51,625 bases of DNA from Trichosphaerium sp. ATCC 40318 (taxonomy: Eukaryota; Discosea; Flabellinia; Trichosidae): contig JALMLS010000029.1 in assembly GCA_038496445.1 (NCBI GenBank), forward strand, positions 1 to 51,625, in the 5' to 3' direction. Below the pieces are notes generated by a model. The model searched no databases. It worked only from the letters and a program-made list of their open reading frames with translations, and was not told where the DNA came from. Position numbers and translations under genes: made by a program. Of this stretch, positions 20,125-31,468 are shown in pieces (positions within the stretch are counted from its first letter, which is position 1; every line of letters begins with the position of its first letter).

Positions 20125-21438
20125 AAAAGGATCAAGTACCCCTGTGTATCTTCGCATGTACTGCTGAAAATAAATGTATTTTCCATAGTGAGGGGTGATG
20201 CAGAATAAATACTGCAACCCTGAGCAGTAACATTGGGAGTTCCTGCGAAAATTTCATTCTTTTGAAAAACAGATCTTGCAATAGTAGCGTTTGATACATT
20301 TGATCCAATGTATAAAGCACCTCCACTTCCAGTGATTGAATCTTAATAAACATAAGAGCTAGAGCGCGATAATATGAAAAAACAAGATGAGTACTAGAAC
20401 CAGAGACATAGTTTAATCTATTGTTACCAAATTTTGTGTCATAGATTGCAAGCTGCTTAGTTGTTAATAATACTCAGTGTTGATAGGCAATGTACATGAA
20501 GTGTATTATCAACGTATAGCGCGCCACCTAAATACACTCTTTAGCTTTGAAATAAACTTCTTTTTTTAAGAGCATACCATTTATTGTACCATTGTAGTTG
20601 TACTCCCTGTTTACTACATTATTTTCTGAAAAGAAACAGTTGCGAATAATGAATGATAGCACACTGTCTACCGATAGTGCACCCCCGTATGTAGTATAAC
20701 CTTGTTCATTTTGTGGATTGTTATTATGGAATAAACAGTTTTCAATGTTCACATTGTCGCTACAAACAAATTCCAGCTTAATTTTTCATCAAACAAATAA
20801 CTAGCGCACCTGTTCTTGACATGGACAGCACCGAAACCACCAGGTTTTCTGGCATTTCCGCTGTAGTCCTCAACACCACAAGATCTTAACATTGTTAACT
20901 TACTTACTACTGAAGTACCGAACAAAGTTGTTTACCTGATAGAGATGTTGGCGATATCTTCCAGTTGAATTTGACAATTCCCAAAATGTAATCTTTCAAA
21001 AACCAGATTGTGGCCGTTTGTTGTTATTCTGTAGAGGTCTTTGCCATCACACTTAATCAAAGCTTTGTCATTAGTACCTAAAACAGAGAAAACTTAGTCA
21101 AGGTACTTAGAGCCAAGCGCTAATATCGCACGTGATCTGATAGTGATACCACCAGCAGTACTGAAACCAGTAGTCAAAGTATGATCGAAGCTATCTAATA
21201 CTATTTCTGACACTCCTGGTGTTGCTGCGTAGCAGTCTAATCTATTTTCACAAGGCGATGTGGCGGAAGTAGTTACTATATAAGCTATTAACGGTAGTCT
21301 TGCCGATATTTCTTTTAAAAAGATCAAATGTATTATTAGTCGAACTGTATGCGTCCAACAATTCGTACTTGTGATGCTGTTAGCCAATGTAGCAAACGCG
21401 AGAATCAACAACAAAGAGTAACAGAAATAATATTCCAT
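20125..21438 (-). CDS. Copy D/E, 5' half: signal peptide and beta-helix
   Basis: Start at 21438 (MEYYFCYSLLLILAFATLAN, signal peptide). Exon 1 ends ACA-A before GTACGAATTG, as in the other copies. Exon 2 gives TTSATSPCENRLDCYAATPG. Later exons give FGNCQIQLEDIANISI, GGALSVDSVLSFIIRNCFF, NIENCLFHNNNPQ, GGALYIGSNVSNATIARSVF and NVTAQGCSIYSASPLTMEN. The GGAL(Y/S) and FxxN motifs are typical of polymorphic-membrane-protein-like beta-helices, more so than in the other copies. The coding sequence runs into gene X at about 20125 (CEDTQG, then GTACTTG, a possible donor), and the matching 3' half resumes at 15380. Confidence 0.7.
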
Positions 21439-21606
21439 TTCGTATAAAGGCCTACTTCGGTTTTGCTTTCTCTTGCTGACCTAAACGGTTGGAAACGTTT
21501 TACACCAATATGAGGCTATATAAGCGACTTCGACGTACACGTTATTAAGAAGAGTCTGTGAAGCGAAGGGCAAAGGAAGAGGAGATGGTTTTTCGTAACT
21601 CGAAAG

Positions 21607-21612
21607 CACGTG
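21607..21612. promoter_or_regulatory. CACGTG box upstream of copy D/E
   Basis: CACGTG in AAAGCACGTGACTTTGG, 169 bp upstream of the start at 21438. Confidence 0.4.
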
Positions 21613-21772
21613 ACTTTGGCGGAGAAATATTTCATCAATGTGTACATTATTAAACCACTGTTGACTTACAGCGCAAGTACGCCATGGTTCGCGGGTAAAC
21701 GCTTACAACGAGAATGCGTTTTTGTGAAGTTCGAAGTAGCAATTTTATTAGCAGGAGGACTTTGTTAGATAA

Positions 21773-24319
21773 CTACAATTCTATCTTTATTTTGCTACCA
21801 AAGCATCTATAGTGTTGATTTGCAAAGTGGCTCAACCATGAGGAAAGTACGGAGTGACCATCTAGCAAAGTCAGAATTACACGGTAAGCGCAAATGACAT
21901 ACCAATCTTCGACTGGAAGAATTTTTGGAGTAGTTCTTCGTAATGAGTATGGTATAATTGCATGTCTCAACTTTGGAACAAAGTAAATCACAAAGAGACC
22001 AACAATCATCTATCATTGAGTCAGTTTTGTGACAACCTAGAAAGAAGCCTTACCAATAGGAGAAAACCAAAAACAATACCCAACACCACACCAATACTCA
22101 CTGTTCCGCTTTCGTTATCACAACTTTCAGATCTTGATGTAATTACAAATATTCTAGGAACGTCAGATAATCTGTAGTATATTGGTGGACTGTACGATGA
22201 AAAAGTCTGCTCAAGTCTTGCCAATACACATTCTGGTGATACAAGCGTAACAGCACCGTTGATGCAGTTACTGTTGCTTCGTATTATCTCTCTTCTCATC
22301 TCAACATGTGTAGTAGAGGTGATGACAAGTACTGTATTTGGTAATATCTCAATACATCCTAAATCAACGATATTATTTTCGAGTTGCGCAAGCCCTAAAT
22401 TTTTGTACCTTGAACTACAACTGACCCGCTTTCTGTTATTGTAACTGTCCCTTCGATTATAAGATCACCAGGAATAAAGATATCAGTGTCCACAAACTCA
22501 ATTAGAACTGTTGACGAAGTTGTTGGTGCTTCAGTTGTTGGTGCTAAAACGTAAGAAGAAAGTAAGAAACTTGGTGTTTGAACAAAGTCTTACAAACAGA
22601 AGTTCCGACCTTGCATGTAACTATAAACAAAAAGGTGAGTTGTAAGGTTTGGTTTGAACTAAATGACTTAATGTACCATTCGTTTGACAATCTCCAAAGA
22701 AACTACTGGCAGTATAGTCGGTTCCGCATGTGAAGTTTGTTGGTATCTCAGGACAGTGAAATACGTTTCTGGTGGTTTCTTAAAAGCTATTAATCATTCT
22801 TCAACATAATTTGTGATTGCTTACCATTGGATTGATTGGTTGCAAATGTCGTATTTCTGCGCAAAGTAAATTTATTCTCATGTTTTATAGATGTACTATA
22901 GTACCTTATTGTGATATCCATAGAGTCACCGATCAATGCTGGAGAACTTAGAACAGTTGAGGTATTTTTACTAAAGGTGTCAGAATATCTAGGTGTAGTC
23001 GTGTTTTCTGTTCACAAAACGGCTAGGTACGCACATGCATATATTGTCCTTAAACACACAAGAGTCTATCAGAGAGTAACCGCTTTGTCCGCTTGCACTT
23101 GAAACGATCACTACCAAAGCTCCAACTATTGACATTAGTTCAACTATCCAACCGAGCATATATGCGTACCAGTACATCTATTTTCTAACGGCACCAGCTC
23201 TTGAACAGTGTTCTCAATAAATGTTGAGTTTAAAACTTGAATATCCTTTGACTCTATGTGTAGCGCTGAAGCAGATGAAAAAGCAGCAGAGGATACGTTG
23301 GTCGCTGAACAAATTTAAGAAGTTAAAAAAAATCTGGAAAACAATCTTACAAATTATTGTGGCAATAGCACGATTGTGCTCAAACGAACAAGACTTGACA
23401 ACAACCTATGAATAATAATGAGACCTAATAGATACAATAAAGTGAATTTAGTTGGTGTACTTTATCTGTAGATTGAAAACGAGCAATAATACCTACATGA
23501 AGTAAATCCTTCAAACACTTGGAAAATACTAACGCGTTAAGTAGTGGCAACTGGGTACCTTGTAAATTAGTTAGACTATTCCCAGTTCTGTTATTATCTA
23601 GGAAATGACAGTTTTCCATATGCACTGTTTTGGTATTTCGAACTGCTATTCCCAAAGAACGGAAAAAGGTTCTCAAGGCATATAAATTTGTAAACAATGA
23701 ATCCTTAATTGTAGCGCTTAGACTAAACTCTTGCAATTAGGAAAAAGAAGGAGTGGTAAGAAGATGTCTACCTACTAACTACTCTAATGTATGCCTCGTT
23801 TCCAGTTACTACAACGTTTCTAAAACAACTAAGATAAGTCTAATACATACTTCTTGAGCCTTACTCAACAGAAATGTTTGCAAACACGTTCAATCGCAAG
23901 CCACAATCTCTCAAAGTAAATCCTGATAATGACATGCTCACATTGCTATTCGCTTGCAAAGTAGTAGTAGTACCAATGATACTACATGTCACAGATACAT
24001 TCCTCACGCCTAAGGTTCATTAAAACTAACTATTATCACGTGATTGCATGGCTCACCGTAAATATCAACACTTTTTGTAACTTCAACTGTTGTTCCGTTA
24101 AAAAATAATCCAGTAGAATTGAGCACTAGCGTTGTTGGCGCTTCGCTCAAATAACAACCAAGGTAAGCGCCACAAGCATGTCCGCTCGAAGTTATGACTA
24201 GATAGGAATAAATTACCTCTTTCATCGGTAGAATGAGTCTAACGGTTCGTACTTGTATTGCCGTGAGTGATACTAGCGAATGATAAAATCAACAATGAGC
24301 TGTAGAAATACAAATACAT
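21773..24319 (-). CDS. Copy F: beta-helix type I membrane surface protein
   Basis: Start at 24319 (MYLYFYSSLLILSFASITHG, signal peptide). Exon 2 gives VITSSGHACGAYLGCYLSEA and exon 3 gives NVSMSLSGFTLRDCGLRLN. Rungs are IAVRNTKTVHMENCHFLDNN and YSLIDSCVFKDNICM. The stalk is short (APTTEAPTTSSTVLIEF), followed by DTDIFIPGDLIIEG, IEILPNTVLVITSTT, ECVLARLEQTFSS and a transmembrane helix (IGVVLGIVFGFLLLV). The tail KLRHAIIPYSLRRTTPK may run on to a stop at 21773, longer than in the other copies; a final intron at GTATGTCATTTGC would shorten it. All exons inspected are open. Stalk and tail are nearest to copy D/E. Confidence 0.78.
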
Positions 24320-24468
24320 CTCGAGAAGTCCTAGCTCAATGTAAGGAGCCTCACACTAATTATCTCGTCAGAAAACGCTCCATAAAATAGTTCGAAGGTA
24401 AAGAACGCTACACATTCATTCTAAAGGTAGATACGCGTAGAACAAACGTTTCCTAAAAACGAAATACG

Positions 24469-24474
24469 CACGTG
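24469..24474. promoter_or_regulatory. CACGTG box upstream of copy F
   Basis: CACGTG in AATACGCACGTGAAG, 150 bp upstream of the start at 24319. Confidence 0.4.
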
Positions 24475-25075
24475 AAGTTAATAGGAAACAATTTATGAGC
24501 AATGATCCCAAATACCCGAATGGTACCCAACAAATTGTTTTTTACTTTCAACCTTGGCGCTCAGGAGGCTGTGTCAGAGGTTACAGGGTAAACTATTCAT
24601 AGAACACCCTGCAGTGTATGAAGTATATAGTACTACATCTACGGAAGATACACTCTGTTGTACATATATCCCAGCCCGACTTCCCATTAAGCATAAGTAA
24701 TTGTTCACGTGAAAAGTTTGTTCCGGACAAAAGATTGCCCATATTGAAAAATACTGACCGTAGTTCAAAATGCCAATTAGTATTAACTCAACTTAACTTG
24801 TAGACCTTGATATCACGTGCTAAAAATGCCGAATACGCATTTCATGTTGCATCATAACACTTTTTAGGAGCGTATTCTCTAGTGTATAGAATCGTATCTA
24901 GCAGCCTCTCGGTACCTTGTTTGTGATTTACTTATACCTAGCATTGTAGAATAGCACAATAGATAATACATGGAATTTGGGAGCTTGAAGAACACTTTCT
25001 ACAGCACGCAGTAGAGATGTATACGCATAACAGTGATAACAAGTTGCCGCAGGTTTTTTGTCGCTTTATTTTATT

Positions 25076-25225
25076 AACAAAAGTTAAGATCAGTGCAAAG
25101 ATAAAAGCATACGATGAAAGAGTGTGCTCAATTCTCGCCAATACACATTCTGGTGATACTAATGTAAATTACCATTGATACAGTTGCTGTTGCTTCGTAT
25201 TACTTCTCTTCTTGTCTCGCCAAAC
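25076..25225 (-). pseudogene. Relic of the membrane-proximal exon of an array copy
   Basis: Minus strand encodes LVSPECVLARIEHTLSS followed by the usual donor GTATGCTTTT and much of the next intron; upstream and downstream exons are missing. Confidence 0.65.
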
Positions 25226-25289
25226 CCTGTTGTGGAGCTGCACTGATTTCTGGAATTTCTGGACCACTATGATAGTTGCATGTGCCAGT

Positions 25290-25400
25290 AACATGTTCAT
25301 TCCAACGGCCACACCAACAGTGGGTAGTCTACCACCTGAAATAGTGTTGTCTAGTCCTTTGACAATAAATGGTGACTTTGTAAACTCAGAGATAGCAGTT
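25290..25400 (+). pseudogene. Relic of the stalk exon of an array copy, inverted
   Basis: Plus strand encodes TPTVGSLPPEIVLSSPLTIN and GDFVNSEIA, identical to the stalk exon of copies A, B and C, but on the opposite strand from the neighbouring relic 80 bp away. This shows local inversion or ectopic repair. Confidence 0.7.
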
Positions 25401-25515
25401 TAAAGAGCTCTTGTATCGCGCTTTTTGGGTGAAGAACCAAAAAAAAGTTTTAAACGTCCAGTAACTTGAGTAGCTCAGGAAGTGATAAGGTGTTTTATTG
25501 ACGAGCAAAATTGAA

Positions 25516-27804
25516 TTATTCTTCTGTGGAAGTAACCTCTGTTGGTTTGATTCTTCGCAATGAGTGTGGTACAATTGCATGTCTCAACTTTTGCAAAAAG
25601 AAAATCACAAGGAGACCAATTATCATCTACCATCGTATTAGAGCTGCAAACATGTGTAGCAAAAGACAAAAAATAGTGACGTACTAAAGCAAGAACACCA
25701 AATATAATACCTAACACCAATCCAACATTCACTGATTCTGTTCTGTTGCCACAAGAGTCAGGTTTCGAAGCAATTACAAATATCCTAAAATCAAGGATAG
25801 TTAGATCACATTACACTCAAAAGAGAGACATACGATGAAAAAGTCCGATCAAGCCTTGCTGTTAAACATTTCTTTGGAGGAACAAGTGTAACATTACCGG
25901 TTATTGTGCCATTGTTACTTCTCAACACTTCTATGCGCTTGTCACCTATTGTTGCGTGATTATAAAGAGTGTAATCAATGATGAATGTTGTATTTGGTGG
26001 TATCACAATCGATCCTACACTTAATAAGATACAATGAAGCATAACTACTCTACAGTGGTACCTTCAACCTGAAGAAAGCCTCCTGGTATAATTGTAGTAG
26101 TTCCTAAGTGAATGAAATCTCCATCTATTGTAATAGGAGTAGACAACACTGTTCTATTTGCCAGAGTTCCGCCTGTAGGTGCAACTGTAGGTACAGTAGT
26201 AGGTTCCATTGACGGAATGTTTGTAGGAGCAACAGTTGGCTCAACTGTTGGTATTTCTACAGCTACACATTACCAAAAAAATAAAAAGATTGCTAATATC
26301 GGTAATTTCTGTGCTGTAAAGGTCTTACCACAGTGCTGTTCGTTGTAGCATGTAACTACTCAATATGGTTAGATACTATTTAAAGTAAATAATGTTACCA
26401 GTTGTGTTGCACTCCTCAAAGAATGTACTAACATGGCAGTCTCCACATTTGAAATTGTTTTGCCTGTCAGTACAGGAGAATACACTATTTGCGATTTCTA
26501 GCTGGGGATTAAATCTACTGGATGGTATTGAGCTTGTTGGTACCCTTACTACCATGATGGTTGTGAACTAATATTGTGTTTCTAGGAGGTAAATTATGCA
26601 CAAATGATCTCTGGATTCGTTCACCTAATGGTAATATTGGCATCAGGCCCACTTATCGGAGGAGCACTTATAATTGCTGAAGAATTTTCTCTAAACAACT
26701 ATCATAAACAATGGCAATAACCAACGACAAGAGATACGTACATACAAGTGTTATTCTCAAACATACAAGAGTCTATAAGCAACTGTTTACCAAAAACGTG
26801 AACCAACTCTGTTGCAGAGATTATTATCATTACAGCAAGTAAGATGGTACCCTTGCATCTGCCATCAAATGGTACACTCACTTCGTTTCTCCAAAAAAAA
26901 CAGCGTGATATTTCAGCTTCATCTGCGGATACATTCACAAGTGCAATATTAAACAAGTCATTACCCTCAAACAAACAAGTGTTGATTACAACCTAATAAG
27001 AAAAATGAGATGTAAAACAAAATGCACAATTACTCTTTCAACGAGCGCAATTTCAACCATTTTATCTATATGTGATGTTACTAAAACAGCGGTAATAGTT
27101 GTTCCTTGATGGTACAGTTTGAAGCTGTGTCGTTGTGACTTATCCGTGAAAAAATGCAGCGTTGCACATGTGCTGTTTGTGCCTCAAAAACAGACATCAC
27201 AAACCGCAATGTGGGCGCCAATTCAAGAATAATATCTCTGAAAAAAGCACCAAAAACAACAACGTCCTCACTAGTGTACAGGTTTAGAGCAATCCACTTC
27301 AAAAAAATCATACCAGCTAGAAAAGTCTAAGCCTACACCACGTCCTGTAAATGTCATGCCTCTAAGTGAATGTTAACATTGCATTTTAAGTTCTTGTTGA
27401 CTCCAAGTACACAACGAGAGCATTTCTAAAGCCAATTACTTGCAAAAAGCAGTCGCAAATTGTAAATGAAACTAATGAGATACTGATATTACTAGAAGCT
27501 GCTACAAGAGCTTGCATGCTATCACATGAGATTTTTATGTTTCTACCAGAAATTCTAACACTTTTTGAAATGAACAGTGGTCCATTACCAAAATCCAAGT
27601 TTGTCGAGTTGAGAATAAGCTCTGTAGGTTCTTGTTGCAGATAACAACTGAGATTATTGCCACAAACGTGTTCAGTTGAAGTTACGACTAAATCGTAAAA
27701 ATTACTGGTACTATCATTGAAGAGCTTATACTACTCGTACTTGTGTTACCGCTCGTCGTAGCCAACACGAAAATCAACACAGCGTAGAAATAAAACAAAA
27801 TCAT
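25516..27804 (-). CDS. Copy H: beta-helix type I membrane surface protein
   Basis: Start at 27804 (MILFYFYAVLIFVLATTSGN, signal peptide). Exon 1 ends ACA-A before GTACGAGTAG, then VVTSTEHVCGNNLSCYLQQE and VRISGRNIKISCDS, without the intron other copies have here. Rungs are LRFVMSVFEAQTAHVQRCIF, NVSADEAEISRCFFWRN and QLLIDSCMFENNTC. The stalk is of the PTVEPTVAPTNIPSMEPTTV type. Then IPPNTTFIIDYTLYNHATIG, CLTARLDRTFSS, a transmembrane helix (VGLVLGIIFGVLALV) and the tail KLRHAIVPHSLRRIKPTE ending at 25516. It forms a close pair with copy I, which lies in the opposite orientation 10.6 kb away; their upstream regions also match. Confidence 0.8.
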
Positions 27805-28150
27805 TTCTAAAATCGATAAGGTACAACTCCACGTAAGTAAAACGTGATTCTCGAATATTTTGTTTGAACGCACGTGATTGTTTGAAGAAAACAGTTTTTA
27901 AAGAAAATGACAGACAAAAAAAAAGCCTAAAGCACATGTGATCTGTTCTCATTTATGATGATCTTGCAAGTATTGCTATTTTTCGTTTGACATTTTTTCG
28001 GTATTGTTCTTGATTTTGCCAAAAGTAAACGATATTGACAGAAGCTTAGCAGTGTGTTACACATCATGCGTGAATGTTAGATCCAAATACCTTCGTGAAT
28101 CTTTTTAACACCGAAGTGAAGTTTTGTAGTATATTGAACAAAATCAACAT
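27805..28150. repeat. Upstream region of copy H, inverted match to 38030-38384
   Basis: The reverse complement of 28080-28135 (CTACAAAACTTCACTTCGG ... CACGAAGGTATTTGG) matches 38040-38095 on plus. Closer to the start, the CACGTG box context (AACGCACGTGATTG) is also shared. H and I were therefore copied together with about 350 bp of upstream DNA. Confidence 0.65.
27871..27876. promoter_or_regulatory. CACGTG box upstream of copy H
   Basis: CACGTG in TTGAACGCACGTGATTG, 67 bp upstream of the start at 27804. Confidence 0.5.
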
Positions 28151-28825
28151 GGTTTGCTAGAGCCGGCTCAACTACAGGCCTACGGACTGCAAGAAAGACC
28201 ATTGTGAAGAAATAAACAGTCTAGTATTTGTATAACTTACTAGCGCTACGCTAGCGCCTACTCTACGCTAACAGAAGCGCTATGGTAGCATCCAAGCAGG
28301 TGTAACAACGTCAAAACCGCCCCAAAACACCACCAGCGTTGCTGTAGGCTTTGTAAACGCCGCTAGGCGTCAAATATGTAAATAAAAAAGTTTGCTTGGG
28401 TTTGTTAAATCACGTGGGTTTGAAACGGTTGGATTCACTGGACAGGCGTGTGGGTAGATCACATTTAAAAAATGGCTTTTGCAAGATCTGTCAGAAGTGT
28501 CAAATCCGTCAGATCTGACAGATCAGGCAGAAACTGGATTTTTTTCAATATAAGTACATTCCATGTATTGCATCATTGCTTGAATTTTGGCTACGTGCCT
28601 AAGAAGTTGAAGTTAACCAGCTTCCAAAACCTCAACCGTTTACTGGTTTGAACCTGAAAGTAATTCCTATAACTCGTTTTGACTATAAAAATTGTCTTCT
28701 CACTAAATCAAGCACGTCTGTGATGTACATTCGATGGGTACTCGTTCAAGAAGTGATAGTAAACGATCATACATTGTTAATCATAGCACAAGAGAAGAAT
28801 TTGATAACATTAAGGGGGGACGTCC

Positions 28826-29098
28826 TCGAATGGATTACTTTTATTGACCATTGGCAGCGTATCTCGTAACATGTGCCACCTGAACATGATCAAATTCTGA
28901 ATTCATGTGAATTATACTAAATCACGTGAATAGTATGTATAGGCCCTCGAACCAATTACTTTTGTTGACCATTGGCAGCGAGTGTAATTACACTTACTTT
29001 ATACTAAATCATGTGAATAGCGTGTGTTGTAAATAAGAAATGAACAATAGGCCCTTGAACCAATTACTTTCGTTGACCATTGGCAGCGAGTTTAGTAA
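28826..29098. repeat. Threefold repeat of about 110 bp
   Basis: TTGACCATTGGCAGCG occurs at about 28845, 28963 and 29076. In the second and third copies it is preceded by AGGCCC followed by TCGAACCAATTACTTT or a near variant; the first copy shares only the part from ATTACTTTTATTGACC on. Confidence 0.65.
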
Positions 29099-30010
29099 CA
29101 TTTTTATTGTGATTAATTCTTACTGAGTATTACCTTACCTAGCCTAGTAAATTGTGATCTGGTATCACAGTTTGCGTCTATTGAGGGATCTTTGGTTCTC
29201 CAATAATTCATATGAACTAATAGTTTTAAGTGTTGGGCATTAGGCCCTCGAAGTAGATTAAGGGACGCTGAGAATGGAATGACCTTAGCCCCACGGGCAT
29301 CTTCGGGCTTTAAACCCATCTAAAATCGCGTAAAACGCTGAAAAAATAGGATAGCGAACTGTGTAGATTGATTACTTGAGTTCAAAGCCCGAAATGTCAT
29401 TTTTTTTCTCAACTTTTTGACCTTAATTACACGGATTTGAAACAACTTTTAAAGTTATTCGTCCGCTATTGCACCACTTGGAGACGCATTTTAGGTGGTG
29501 TAGAGCAAATTCGTTATTTTTTTTTGCTTTCAAATTGAGACTTTTTATTGAAAGTGTACCCATAGCATGTACTACGTGTGTAGATGCTATGGGTAACGTA
29601 GTTTTGAACAAATGTGCTTTTAAACAGAAAGATTGAAAAAATGCAGGTCGTTTTTTGAAAAAACAACTTTTGCAACAAAAAAACGTCACAAAAAGGCACA
29701 CGCTAAAAGTTGGGTTTTTCAAAAGCCCTCATGTCAAAGATATAGGCACGAAAATTTGAGCCGATTTGAACAATTTCTGCACATCTCAGCGTGCCCCCTT
29801 AAGCGCCAATGTCATTAAAAGGTACAACGATAGCATTGAGTCTTTACAACCCTTTCTAGAATACAAAGGATCAGTATAAGGAAGTATAGCTACGCCAAAA
29901 GGCGGTCAAGACCTCTTCCATATCAGTATAAATAATAGACTGCAAAAGTTGATTTTCAGTGATTTGTTGGAAGTAGACCGCCGTTGACAAATATCTGTGT
30001 TGTAAAAAAG

Positions 30011-30016
30011 CACGTG
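30011..30016. promoter_or_regulatory. CACGTG box upstream of the first F-box/LRR gene
   Basis: CACGTG in AAAGCACGTGTTAC, only 20 bp before the start codon at 30036; it may lie in the 5' untranslated region. Confidence 0.3.
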
Positions 30017-30035
30017 TTACTATCTCAGTGTCTAA

Positions 30036-30926
30036 ATGAAACATTCCAATAAGCTAAGCTTGACTCATGTAAATAGCTATAAAGCACTTGAATACTTACC
30101 ACCAGAGACGTTAACACATATTCTACTATTTTTAAACAGAAAAGAACGTATTATGGCGTGTACAGTTTCTTGTACTTTTAATGACATCATTCGCTGTAAT
30201 ATTGGCTTCCATCGCATCACACTTGACGAATCGTCAGAGTGTAGCATTCTAAAGGGCAGCCCGCTACTAAAAAACACCACAATAAGCTGTTATTCATTGA
30301 CACTCTCACCAAGTGAGTTGTGTTACCTTTCTGGTGTTAAATCAATAGTCCTACAATCAGCAAATATTACAGATATCGGTATATGTGCTTTAGTACAGCA
30401 AGGAGATCAACCTATTCACACCATTAATTTGTCAGATACAGGTATAACAGATGCTTCATTAATTGCACTGAGAGGTGTACACACAATCAATCTTTATGGT
30501 TGTAGGAATATTACTGATGAAGGACTGCAAGCACTCAGTGGTGTACACAGTATCAATCTTGTCAATTGCCCTAAGATTACTGATGAAGGAATAAAGGCTC
30601 TTAAACATGTACATGATATTTACCTCAACAACGTAAAAGACTCGTGGCTCAAACATCTTGGGAATGTACACACGCTTTATATTAGTGGATCAATAACAGA
30701 TGAAGGACTAAAATCATTGATCAATGTAAACAACTTACGATTGTTTGAGTGTCCAAAGATAACAGACTCAGGTTTTAAGCATTTAACCAATCTAGAACAC
30801 TTGGACCTTCATTATTGCTGTTTACTCACAGAAGGTTGTGTGAAACCTTTGACTTCCCTCAAAACACTCAAAACTTCAAGTGCACAAAAGAGGATATGGG
30901 ATTTGCAGTCCATAAAAAACCTATAA
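30036..30926 (+). CDS. F-box/leucine-rich-repeat protein 1
   Basis: Intronless, 296 codons. Residues about 18-55 form an F-box (YLPPETLTHILLFLNRKER, then VSCTFNDIIRCNIGFH). From about residue 90 to the end there are cysteine-type LRRs with a strict core, GVHTINLYGCRNITDEGL and GVHSINLVNCPKITDEGI. One irregular unit (KDSWLKHLGNVHTLYISG) also occurs in the second F-box/LRR gene at 42203. In this family the F-box binds Skp1 of an SCF ubiquitin ligase and the LRRs bind the substrate; the substrate here is unknown. It differs from its neighbours in having no intron. The repetitive GVHTINL-x-x-C-x-x-ITDEGL style is also known from large DNA viruses of protists, so transfer is possible but not shown. 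Confidence 0.85.
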   Translation: MKHSNKLSLTHVNSYKALEYLPPETLTHILLFLNRKERIMACTVSCTFNDIIRCNIGFHRITLDESSECSILKGSPLLKNTTISCYSLTLSPSELCYLSGVKSIVLQSANITDIGICALVQQGDQPIHTINLSDTGITDASLIALRGVHTINLYGCRNITDEGLQALSGVHSINLVNCPKITDEGIKALKHVHDIYLNNVKDSWLKHLGNVHTLYISGSITDEGLKSLINVNNLRLFECPKITDSGFKHLTNLEHLDLHYCCLLTEGCVKPLTSLKTLKTSSAQKRIWDLQSIKNL

Positions 30927-31468
30927 TATCATATCCGCGTACACTGAATAGCATGGAGCAATATCTTGTATGTGTATCACTTGCCTGGCATATTTGAGTT
31001 TTTTTTTACTACTGTCTGTTGGTTAAAAAGTACTAAAAGGCAATATGTGATCACTGTTTAAAATAATTGAGTACAATTCTTGAATCTTGTAATGTGGCAC
31101 AATCTCATGTCTCAACTTTGGAACAAAGAAAATTACAAGGAGACCAATAGTCATATACCATCAAGTCAGTAAGTTAATCGTTTTGTTCTTCCGCTAATGG
31201 AGAAACCCAATGAAAACATGTTACTGTCTGGTTCTTTGAGTTGATAGACAATTAGTTGAGAACTATATTATTATGCAAATAAAAAGGTGAACACGGCTGT
31301 TTTGCTTCTTATTTTATCGACAGTCATACACCAACAAGCATATGGCTAATTCTCTTTTTTTTTATTCACTTTTTACACTTTGTTGGTTTTTTTTTTTTCT
31401 CATATTATTATTCGTTTTGTTAGGTTGTTTAAAAATTTCTTGTACGAAGGCGCTCATAAAATACGCTT
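30927..31468. other. Spacer between the F-box/LRR gene and the GNPTAB-like gene
   Basis: Holds a tail-exon relic of the array (31092-31158), otherwise T-rich sequence leading into the 3' end of the convergent GNPTAB-like gene. No gene seen. Confidence 0.5.
31092..31158 (-). pseudogene. Relic of the last exon of an array copy
   Basis: Minus strand reads TIGLLVIFFVPKLRHEIVPH, the second half of the transmembrane helix and the basic tail. No other exon of the family is nearby, so this is an isolated fragment. Confidence 0.65.

Larger units (their letters stand above)
24320..25515. other. Spacer between copies F and H with array relics
   Basis: Holds the 5' flank of copy F (to about 24500), sequence without recognisable content (24500-25070), and two relic exons of the array in opposite orientations (25076-25225 minus, 25290-25400 plus). 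I see no intact gene. Confidence 0.5.
28151..30035. other. Spacer before the first F-box/LRR gene
   Basis: Contains a CGCTACGCTAGCGCCTAC-type short-repeat stretch (28240-28300), a run of TCTGTCAGAAGTGTCAAATC-like repeats (28485-28540, related to 44915-44955) and a threefold repeat (28826-29098). A T- and A-rich region (29400-29720) shows no gene. Open frames here have no recognisable domain. Confidence 0.45.
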
